DNA of 64,000 bases from JBCDJI01 sp964351865. Its GTDB lineage: Bacteria; Verrucomicrobiota; Verrucomicrobiia; Methylacidiphilales; JBCBYL01. The stretch spans positions 1-64,000 of the forward strand of contig CAYGPJ010000003.1 in the NCBI GenBank assembly GCA_964351865.1, in the 5' to 3' direction. Below the pieces are notes generated by a model. It saw nothing but the letters and a program-made list of their open reading frames with translations, did not search any database and was not told the DNA's origin. Shown one piece after another: positions 16,367-24,853 of this stretch; position 1 is the first letter of the stretch; each line of letters begins with the position of its first letter. A program made the translations under genes and the position numbers.

Positions 16367-19300
16367 ATGAAGTTACTCCGCTACGATATCGAGATTCCAC
16401 GCTGCGCCACCGCCATGATGGGGCGTGCTAGTTGGGTGAAGCAGTGGATTGGGTTTGCGGTAAGTCTGCTGGGGTTGGCGCTTCCACTGGGCGTTTCAGC
16501 AGCCGACCCGGTGGAAATGACCGGACGGGTTGAAATGAGGGCTCCGGATTGTTTCAGCCCTGAGCCCAATGATCACTCGATCGAATATTTTCTGCTGGAT
16601 GTAGAAACACAGGTCCAAACGCGACTGACGGGCGACGCGGAGCTTTTGAGTGAGTTGACGCCCCATCAGCAGATCCGGGTGATCGGAACTCGGTCGCCTC
16701 AATCTGAAGCCAGCATCGCCGCTGATGCTCAGATACCCAGTCCCCTTGCCTCCAGCCCACCCTTGAAGCAGGAAGTACAAGTCGAAAGTATCGAATTTCT
16801 TCCGGTGACGGAAGGGGCCGAAGCCGTGGAACCACCTACAGTGGAAGGTGCCAACTCACTGGAAATGCTGAGTTGCCTGCTGATTTTCGCGTCCACCAAC
16901 TCGGATCCTTGCATGACCAGTGTCTCGAATGCCACAGGGCTGCTTTTTGATAATGCGACCAATGCGAATGAGGGGATGCAGGCGATCACCAAAGGTCGTT
17001 ACGGATTACAACTTGGCAACGGAACCGGAGTTCCTGAAGACCATATTATTGAGATCACCTTAGATATCAACTCGGCTGGATATGATAGCGACTCGATGGA
17101 AACAGCGGTTAAGAATGCGGTCTTTAATGCTGCGCCAAATGGGCTTGGGATCAATCGGTACGCCTATAACCGGGTCTTGATTTTTCATCCGGGAGGTATT
17201 TCAGATGCAGGGTTTACCGCTTTTGGCTATTACGGTCCCTTCAACACGACCAGCACGGGTATGATTACCGTTTACGGAAACAGCTACGGAAATAACCGGA
17301 TGAATGGCTATCTGCACGAGCTGGGTCATAATTTCGGATTCCGCCACTCGTCGAAAGGGGGATCGGAATATGGCGACCGCACCTGCGTGATGGGGTTGTC
17401 GAACGATGGCACTAAATCCGAGGCGTATGGGGCAGTCAAATTATTGCAGACGAACTGGCTGGATACGTTTCCGGATGCCGAGGTAGGCCTGACGACGGAC
17501 ATGACGCTGGACCTTTATCCGCTCTCTTCCGATCCCAATGTCGTGACGGAGCCGATTGCGGTGTCGATTCCCGGCACGGATTACACTGTGGCTTATCATC
17601 GGGATGACCGGCCGTATGGCTACCTGTCGCAGTCGGGTGATCGCGATCGGGTTTTTGTCTATACCAACGCCAGTTCGTCATCCGTCTCGTTTCAAGTAGC
17701 CAACCTGAGCGAAGGCGAAACCTTTTCCGGTCCGGTGGAAGTGACCTTTGGTGCCTATGGATCCAGCAATGCATACGCCACCGTCAGTATTGATGTGGAT
17801 GACGGGAATACCATGCCAGAAGTAACCGAAGTCTGGGGAACCGGGCAAAATCAGGGCGTCGTGCTGAATTTTCCCGCCACGGATGCAGATGGCGACACCA
17901 TTACGTATGCGACAGTGGCGAACCCCGCTAACGGTCAGCTATCCGGTTCCTACCCGAACCTGACCTACACCCCCGATACTGATTATATCGGCAGCGATAC
18001 CTTCCGCATCACCGCCAGCGATGCATTGATCAGTAACTTTATCACCATCACCGTGTTGACCTTTGTGGACAGCGATACGGACGGGCTGGATGATGATTGG
18101 GAAAACCAGTATTTTGGAGATCTCTCCCAGGAACCTGCCGGCAACCCGGACAACGATCAGGAGAATAACCTGACTGAATTTCAGAATGACACGGATCCGA
18201 CGCGTGCGCCCACGCTTTATTCTGAGAAACTTACCGGCACGGTGATAGGCACCCCAGGTTCGTATGCGAACGATCCAGCATGGGATAAAGATGAGGCACA
18301 TGATGGTAATCTGAACACCTTCTATGATGCCGCGAATGCAAATGGTGATTGGACCGGCTTGGATTTAGGCAGCGCCCAAAGGATTGGACTGATTAAATAT
18401 GCACCTAGGAGCACGTGGCCTGCGCGGATGAACGGAGGCAAGTTCCAAGGTTCTAACACGTCGGACTTCAGTAGCGGAGTGGTCACTTTTTATACGATTA
18501 GCGGTTCACCAACGGTAGGCAGCTTGACGGAACAAGATCTTAATGATGCGGGCACGTATCGCTATGTGCGGTATCTGAGCCCAGACGGTGGCTACTGTAA
18601 TATTGCTGAGGTGGAATTCTGGCAGGATGGAGCGCCGGATGCGCCGACCGGTTTGAGCGCGACCAACGACAGCGGTGCGGTGGATCTCGATTGGGATAAC
18701 AGCACGGACGTGGCCTTCGACAGCTACAATGTGTATCGCGGTACCATTTCGGGAGTTTATGACTTTACGCCAATCGCCACCGGTCTGACCCAAAGCCAAT
18801 ACAGCGATACCTCGGTTGCCAGCGGCACCACCTATTACTATGTCGTCGCTGCGGTGGATTCGGATGGCCTGGTAGGCCCCAACAGTGCTGAAGCTTCGAT
18901 AGCGTATGTCTTGAACAACTTTGCGCCGGTGGCCAATGCCGGACCCGATCAGTCGACCAGCATCAGCGGAGGTGCCGCGTGGACGCCGGCCCAAATTTCA
19001 ACGGCAGGCTGGTACGATGCCAGCGATGCGGGCACCATTACCGAAAGCGGGGGAGCCGTCAGCCAGTGGAATGACAAGAGCGGAAATGACCTGCATCTGC
19101 AGGCGGCCGGGGGGCAGGAACCGCTGACGGGTTCCACGTCGATCAACGGCACCAATGCAATCGATTTCGATGGCAGTAATGACCAGATGTCCACCTCCAG
19201 TAATCCTTTTGGTGCTGCGGTCAATGATGCCCTGGTGATCATGGTGCATCAAGTGGACAACGATAGTGACCAGGGAACCATCTTCACGCTCACCGGTTCA

Positions 19301-22300
19301 GATGCCTCCGGTTCCCGCTGGCAGTCACATGCCCCCTACAATGGAACCGCCTATTTTGATTGCGGCGGAACGGGTGGAGCCAACCGGATCAACCAGAATT
19401 ATGGAACCAACACCGGCGACAACGTCTTGCTGGGCTTTTATGGCAGCACCACCGATAATGTGCAGCAGATCTATAAGAACGGGACGCTGCTGGTAGGCGA
19501 CGCGAGTGGTCACAGCGTCAACACGGCAGGAAATATCTTTGTGGGCAGTGGCGCCAGCTCTTCCTATCAGGACACCACCATTGGGGAACTGATCATTGTG
19601 AACGGAACGGTTTCTCTGGAGGATCGTCAGAAGCTGGAAGGATATTTGGCTCACAAGTGGGGGCTGGCGGGCAGTCTCCCGAGCGAGCACCCTTATAAGG
19701 CGGCCGCTCCGGGGGGCAGCGGAGCCAGTGTAGACTTGAACGGTGGTGCTACCGATGCCGATGGCAATCCGCTGACCACGACTTGGACCAAAGTGTCCGG
19801 GACTGGAAGCGTAAGCTTTAGTAATGCGGCCGCACTCAATGCCACGGCCTATTTCAGTGAAGCCGATACCTACGTGCTGCGACTGACTGCGGATGACGGT
19901 GTCTTCCAGAATACAGATGATATCACGATTACGGTGACGAGCAGTTCTGACTCGGATGGTGACGGCATGGATGATAGTTGGGAAACCACCAATTTCGGTG
20001 ATCTGACGCAGGGGGCCGATGATGACTTTGACAGTGATGGGGAAACGAACCTGACTGAGTTTACCAACGGATCCGACCCGACGGTAGATTCGGTAGCGCC
20101 TGCCGCGCCATTAAACCTGACGCCATCGGTCGGGGATGGGTATATCGATCTTGATTGGGATGATAACGCAGAAAGCGATCTAAACAGCTACTCGGTATAC
20201 CGCAGCACGACTGCGGGGTCCGGATTCACCTTACTGCAATCCGGAGTGGGAGTCAGCGCCTACCAGGACAATGCGGCAGTCAACGGCACCACCTACTATT
20301 ATGTGGTAAAAGCCCTGGACAACACCGCTAACGCCTCTGACGACAGCAACGAAGTGTCCGGCACCCCGGTGGGCGGTCTGCTGGTCAGTGAAGGTCCAAG
20401 CGGGCTGGTCTACGAGACCTATGCCAATGAGGGGCAAACGAATGCGGTGAACACCGTTCCGGATTTCTCTCGTGCCGGATATCAAGGGGGGGGTGTTGAA
20501 ATTCCCTTTGTTCCTGCTGCCGTAACGCTTTCGCCCTCCGGTGGTGACGATACGACCGCGATTCAAAACGCGATCAATACGGTATCCGCGATGTCGCTGG
20601 TCGATGGCTTCCGAGGTGCGGTGCTGCTGACGGCGGGGGAGTACACCGTCTCCAGCACCTTGAATATCAATGCCAGTGGGGTGATCATTCGTGGGGAAGG
20701 ACAGCAGGATGTTGGGGGCACTCGGGTTACCTACACGGCGACCACTCAGTCAGATCTGTTTCATTTCCATGGCAGCAGTAATCCGAGCTACGTGGGCAGT
20801 AGCGCCCGCCCGATTACGGATGCGTATGTTCCCGTCGGCAGCAAAACCTTGAATATCTCGGATGCGGCTCCGTATGCGCCGGGGGATCTGATCCGCATTA
20901 CCAATCTGGTCAACCAGCAATGGATCGATGATATTGGCATGACGGAAGCTGGTGGCCTGGCTGGTGGGCTGGACGATCCCGCATGGGAGCCGGCTGACTT
21001 CCAATTGCAACATTATCGCTATATCGTTGCCGTGAACGGGAACGAGCTAACGCTGGATGCACCGATCGTGCAGGCCATCGAGACGCAATACGGTGGCGGC
21101 GAAGTTCGTAAATACACTTACACCGAAGCGATCGAGAATGTGGGGATAGAGAATATCCGGTTAGAGTCCGCCTACACTGCTGATGATGATGAAGATCACG
21201 GTTGGGTAGCGATTGAAATGAGACGGGTTAAAAACGGCTGGGCAAGGCAGATCACCTCACGCTATTTCGGCATGGGGCTAATTCTCGTCGATGACTTCAG
21301 CCAGTTTATCACCGTAGAAGACTCTGCTTGTCTGGATCCAAAATCGATCACCACCGGGGGGCGGAAATATTCCTTCAATGTGGACGACTCAACCTACAAC
21401 CTGGTGCAGCGGACTTTGAGCAAAGGCGCCCGGCATGATTACGCCTCCGGCTCATTGACCCCGGGACCGAACGTATTCGTGGATAGCCTTGCGGTCCAGT
21501 CCAATGCGGACATCGGCCCTCACTTCCGCTATGCCACCGGCGAGCTTTACGATAACATCAAGACTGATACGGAAATCAACGTGCAGAATCGTTTGAATGC
21601 CGGCACCAGCCATGGTTGGTCCGGAGCACAGATCATGTTCTGGAATGTGGAGGCAAACTCGATCATAAGCGATGCGCCGACCGGTGCCATGAACTGGAGT
21701 ATTGGAGCCGTTGGAACCAAATCAGATAGCCCCTCTTTCATGTCTCCCTGGGAGCCCTTTGGCATCTGGCAATCTCATAACGCTCATGTCGCACCGCGCT
21801 CGCTTTATTACGCGCAGCTTGAAGATCGTCTCGGAGCGGGTGCGGTGAATGCGGTGATGGTGCCCGAACAAAAATCCGGAACGATTTGGACGGAGCTACA
21901 AACATGGAACGGCGACGGGCTGTTCCTCGACGGCGTGGTCTGCTGGATCGCTGACGATGCGACGCTGGAGATTGATACGGCGATGGATATTGGCGCCCGT
22001 CTCCGTGATCTGGGAATTATGGAAAATCTTTCCTCTACCACCTGGAGCAAGGTATCCGGTCCCGGCGCAGTGACGTTTGGAGATGACTCCCTGCTGGCCA
22101 CGACCGCCAGCTTTGATCAGCAGGGCACCTATGTTATTCAACTCACCGCCGATGATGGCTCGCAGCAGATCAGTGGATCGATCGAACTGGTCATCACCGA
22201 TCCCAACTATGTGGCGCCGCCGTTAACGCCAACGAATCTCACGGTCAGCGTGAACGATGGCTCGGTGGATCTGGATTGGGATGACAACGCAGAAACAGGA

Positions 22301-24397
22301 GTGACCTATACGGTTTCCCGCAGCACGACTGCCGGTAGTGGCTATACCGTTTTACAAGCGGATCTGGCCACCAGCGCCTACACGGATAATTCGGTTTCGA
22401 ATGGAACCACCTACTATTACATCGTCACCGCATCGGTTCCCGGCAGTGCGGAGTCAGAAAGCAGCGGTCAGCAGTCCGCATTGCCCAACGCCGCACCGGC
22501 ATTTGATTCCGATCCGATGGTCGAAACGGGTGCGACGGAAGATGCCGTCTACAGTAGCAGCATTGCAGACAACGCTAGCGACGGCGACGAGGATAACCTG
22601 GCTTTCAGTCTGGTCTCCGGGCCGGATTGGTTAGCGGTCGCCACCAACGGAGATCTGAGTGGCACGCCGGATAGCAGTGATCTGGACGTGAATGAATGGA
22701 CGGTTCAGGTCGATGACACCAACGGCGGTTCGGTCCAGGCAACGCTACGGATCACGGTCGCTAATGCGGATCCCGACGCGCTGAGTGGATTGTCCGCGAG
22801 TGCCGGTAATAACACGGTGACACTCAACTGGCCGGACAGTGCAGAAAGCGATTTTGCCAGTTATAGCGTGTATCGCAGCACCACGCCTGGCAGCGGTTAT
22901 ACCTCAATTGCCACTGGCTTAACCACCAGTGCGCATGACGATGATACCGCCAATAACGGCACAACCTACTACTATGTGGTTCGCGTAGTTGATGTCGGCG
23001 CCCTCGAATCGGGTAATAGTAATGAAGTGTCCGCGACGCCTGAGGCACCGATCTTGACCCAGGTGGTCGCAACGGATAATAGCTTCATTCAAGCATCAGG
23101 TACTGACTCCGTGCAGGATTCGAGTTCAACATTTGGAGTGAATCGAGGCACCTTTATTTACGGTGCGCGTCAAGCGTTCATTCGCATACCGCTGAGCGGG
23201 GACGATCAGATCGGCGGAGTCAATGCCGATGAAATCGCTTCGGTTTCCTTTGACTTATTTGCAACAGACATGATTTCGAATGATACGGTAAATGTTTATG
23301 CGCTTCTGGATGATGTGCAGTTCTCAGAAAATCATCTGAGCGAATCGAGTTGGACGGGCGGGGCAGCGGGCACGCAGGCTACCGGTGGAAATCTCACGCC
23401 GAATAACCGTCCTGATGGCGGAGGTGTTCCTAACGGCTACACCACGGGCTCTTTGGGGTCGATTACCTTCCCCGCCTCGCCGACGAACTACACCTTACAG
23501 CAAATAAGCATTACAGATCTCGATGCTTTCAAGGACCTGATCCGGAATGATACGAACGGTGAAATTACATTGATCTTACAAGGAAGTGCAAACTCGCCGG
23601 TGAATAGCTTCATCTCCGTCTTCAATAGCGGCAGTAATCCGAAACCGACGCTCTCGATTGAACGTCAGGTTGGGCCGACCATTCCGCTTGCTCCAAGTAA
23701 CCTTGCAGCAAGCGGCGGCGATAGCTTGGTCAGTCTGACTTGGACGGATAACAGCGATAATGAAAGCGGATTCATTATTCAGCGCAGCACGACATCGGGC
23801 AATGGTTTCACGACCATCACGACAACGGCTGCGGATGCCACCAGCTATAGCGATACGGGTCTCGCTGCGGGCACCGAATACTTCTATCAGGTGATCGCGA
23901 CCAATGCGGCAGGCGATAGTGCCGCTAGCAGTGAAGCCAGTGCGACAACATGGAGTCCTTCAGAATCCTGGCGGGACGAGTATTTTGGTGACACTGGAAA
24001 TACGGGGGATGCCGCAGATGAGAATGACTTTGATGGCGATGGCGTGGCCAATATCCTGGAACGCGCCTTCGGAACCGCACCGAATGACAGTGACAGCGTC
24101 AAGTTACCGACTAGCGCGATTATGGATGATGGGGGAACGGACTATCCATCGATCAGCTATCGCCGCCTCAAAGGAGGAACCGGCACCACCGGAGTGGACT
24201 ATACTGTGGATGGCTTGGTGTATACTGTAGAATACGATACTGACCTGGTTGGCCCGTGGAACAGCGGATCGGTTGTGCAAGTAGGAAGTGCAGTCGATAA
24301 TGGCGACGGCACCGAGACGGTGACAGTGCGTGTGACCAGTGCCGTCGCTACCGAGAGTAAACAGTTTATTCGGGTCAAAGTGGTCGCGACGCCTTAA
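16367..24397 (+). CDS. Giant metalloprotease fused to a pectate-lyase-like beta-helix
   Basis: The protein has 2676 residues. A signal peptide runs to about residue 46 (LGLALPLGVSA). A gametolysin-like (M11) metzincin domain (about 165-420) carries HELGHNFGFRH at 317-327 and 'YGDRTCVMG', a likely Met-turn. Next are a tandem-95-like Ig (483-568), Ca-binding thrombospondin-3 repeats, a discoidin-like domain (617-755), Fn3, LamG-like (872-1115), PKD, Fn3, and a pectate-lyase-superfamily beta-helix (about 1343-1828). Then follow PKD, Fn3, putative Ig (2045-2135), Fn3, DNRLRE (2227-2435), Fn3 and the shared C-terminal cassette ending 'KQFIRVKVVATP'. The beta-helix is a close relative of the one at 44422-46437 ('RGAVLL..G.Y', 'G.I.RGEG', 'ADAYVP.GS', 'QWI.D.GM'). 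Protease plus beta-helix in one chain is unusual. No clear ribosome binding site is visible; ATG 16415 is an alternative start. Confidence 0.82.
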   Translation: MKLLRYDIEIPRCATAMMGRASWVKQWIGFAVSLLGLALPLGVSAADPVEMTGRVEMRAPDCFSPEPNDHSIEYFLLDVETQVQTRLTGDAELLSELTPHQQIRVIGTRSPQSEASIAADAQIPSPLASSPPLKQEVQVESIEFLPVTEGAEAVEPPTVEGANSLEMLSCLLIFASTNSDPCMTSVSNATGLLFDNATNANEGMQAITKGRYGLQLGNGTGVPEDHIIEITLDINSAGYDSDSMETAVKNAVFNAAPNGLGINRYAYNRVLIFHPGGISDAGFTAFGYYGPFNTTSTGMITVYGNSYGNNRMNGYLHELGHNFGFRHSSKGGSEYGDRTCVMGLSNDGTKSEAYGAVKLLQTNWLDTFPDAEVGLTTDMTLDLYPLSSDPNVVTEPIAVSIPGTDYTVAYHRDDRPYGYLSQSGDRDRVFVYTNASSSSVSFQVANLSEGETFSGPVEVTFGAYGSSNAYATVSIDVDDGNTMPEVTEVWGTGQNQGVVLNFPATDADGDTITYATVANPANGQLSGSYPNLTYTPDTDYIGSDTFRITASDALISNFITITVLTFVDSDTDGLDDDWENQYFGDLSQEPAGNPDNDQENNLTEFQNDTDPTRAPTLYSEKLTGTVIGTPGSYANDPAWDKDEAHDGNLNTFYDAANANGDWTGLDLGSAQRIGLIKYAPRSTWPARMNGGKFQGSNTSDFSSGVVTFYTISGSPTVGSLTEQDLNDAGTYRYVRYLSPDGGYCNIAEVEFWQDGAPDAPTGLSATNDSGAVDLDWDNSTDVAFDSYNVYRGTISGVYDFTPIATGLTQSQYSDTSVASGTTYYYVVAAVDSDGLVGPNSAEASIAYVLNNFAPVANAGPDQSTSISGGAAWTPAQISTAGWYDASDAGTITESGGAVSQWNDKSGNDLHLQAAGGQEPLTGSTSINGTNAIDFDGSNDQMSTSSNPFGAAVNDALVIMVHQVDNDSDQGTIFTLTGSDASGSRWQSHAPYNGTAYFDCGGTGGANRINQNYGTNTGDNVLLGFYGSTTDNVQQIYKNGTLLVGDASGHSVNTAGNIFVGSGASSSYQDTTIGELIIVNGTVSLEDRQKLEGYLAHKWGLAGSLPSEHPYKAAAPGGSGASVDLNGGATDADGNPLTTTWTKVSGTGSVSFSNAAALNATAYFSEADTYVLRLTADDGVFQNTDDITITVTSSSDSDGDGMDDSWETTNFGDLTQGADDDFDSDGETNLTEFTNGSDPTVDSVAPAAPLNLTPSVGDGYIDLDWDDNAESDLNSYSVYRSTTAGSGFTLLQSGVGVSAYQDNAAVNGTTYYYVVKALDNTANASDDSNEVSGTPVGGLLVSEGPSGLVYETYANEGQTNAVNTVPDFSRAGYQGGGVEIPFVPAAVTLSPSGGDDTTAIQNAINTVSAMSLVDGFRGAVLLTAGEYTVSSTLNINASGVIIRGEGQQDVGGTRVTYTATTQSDLFHFHGSSNPSYVGSSARPITDAYVPVGSKTLNISDAAPYAPGDLIRITNLVNQQWIDDIGMTEAGGLAGGLDDPAWEPADFQLQHYRYIVAVNGNELTLDAPIVQAIETQYGGGEVRKYTYTEAIENVGIENIRLESAYTADDDEDHGWVAIEMRRVKNGWARQITSRYFGMGLILVDDFSQFITVEDSACLDPKSITTGGRKYSFNVDDSTYNLVQRTLSKGARHDYASGSLTPGPNVFVDSLAVQSNADIGPHFRYATGELYDNIKTDTEINVQNRLNAGTSHGWSGAQIMFWNVEANSIISDAPTGAMNWSIGAVGTKSDSPSFMSPWEPFGIWQSHNAHVAPRSLYYAQLEDRLGAGAVNAVMVPEQKSGTIWTELQTWNGDGLFLDGVVCWIADDATLEIDTAMDIGARLRDLGIMENLSSTTWSKVSGPGAVTFGDDSLLATTASFDQQGTYVIQLTADDGSQQISGSIELVITDPNYVAPPLTPTNLTVSVNDGSVDLDWDDNAETGVTYTVSRSTTAGSGYTVLQADLATSAYTDNSVSNGTTYYYIVTASVPGSAESESSGQQSALPNAAPAFDSDPMVETGATEDAVYSSSIADNASDGDEDNLAFSLVSGPDWLAVATNGDLSGTPDSSDLDVNEWTVQVDDTNGGSVQATLRITVANADPDALSGLSASAGNNTVTLNWPDSAESDFASYSVYRSTTPGSGYTSIATGLTTSAHDDDTANNGTTYYYVVRVVDVGALESGNSNEVSATPEAPILTQVVATDNSFIQASGTDSVQDSSSTFGVNRGTFIYGARQAFIRIPLSGDDQIGGVNADEIASVSFDLFATDMISNDTVNVYALLDDVQFSENHLSESSWTGGAAGTQATGGNLTPNNRPDGGGVPNGYTTGSLGSITFPASPTNYTLQQISITDLDAFKDLIRNDTNGEITLILQGSANSPVNSFISVFNSGSNPKPTLSIERQVGPTIPLAPSNLAASGGDSLVSLTWTDNSDNESGFIIQRSTTSGNGFTTITTTAADATSYSDTGLAAGTEYFYQVIATNAAGDSAASSEASATTWSPSESWRDEYFGDTGNTGDAADENDFDGDGVANILERAFGTAPNDSDSVKLPTSAIMDDGGTDYPSISYRRLKGGTGTTGVDYTVDGLVYTVEYDTDLVGPWNSGSVVQVGSAVDNGDGTETVTVRVTSAVATESKQFIRVKVVATP
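23959..24397 (+). repeat. Shared C-terminal cassette, copy 2
   Basis: Second copy of the segment at 15784-16234, coding for 'DFDGDGVANILERAFGT' through 'FIRVKVVATP'. Only a few residues differ over the last 100, which points to recent duplication or gene conversion between the two neighbouring protease genes. Confidence 0.75.
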
Positions 24398-24853
24398 ATC
24401 GGTGCGCAGCTGAGAAAAGGCTAAATGAAATTGAGCATTTCCGAATTTAATTCTCACTGATGCAAGGCAAGCTTCCATCTCGGCTCCTACTAACTGTCGT
24501 CCCGATCACTTGCTGTATCGGGACGACCTACCATTTTATAAACCCGTCATCCTATGCGCAACGCACTACTAGGCCGTGTTAACGAATTGCGGAACAGCCT
24601 GTCCGCAGAAGCCTTGGCGTAGGCGGAAGGATGAAAAAGTCTATTTTAGCTCAAAAAAGCGGCTTGAGAGGTGAGCGGAACCGAGATTCCGTGATCCGAA
24701 AAGCGGTGCTTTACTTTATCCTTAAATAATCACTGATTTATTCATTACCATGAAATCAAATCTTTTCTCTTTCAGATCCTTCATTCAGAAGGCGGATCGG
24801 TTCCGTCTGGCGATGGACTCAAGATGAATCAACCTGCACATTCGAAACTCCCT
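24398..24853. other. Intergenic region before the fucosidase operon
   Basis: Apart from the palindrome at 24496-24527 I see no gene here. Since it separates the giant-protein genes from the GH95 run, the promoter of the fucosidase operon should lie between about 24530 and 24820. I cannot identify boxes with confidence. Confidence 0.4.
24496..24527. repeat. Dispersed palindrome (11-bp arms)
   Basis: GTCGTCCCGAT and ATCGGGACGAC are perfect inverted arms around CACTTGCTGT. A partial copy in inverted orientation occurs at 49139-49164. The core CCCGATCAC...TATCGGG also resembles the internal hairpins of the mobile element copies (CCCGATCACGCAGGGTATCGGG), so it probably belongs to the same wider repeat family. 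Confidence 0.75.
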
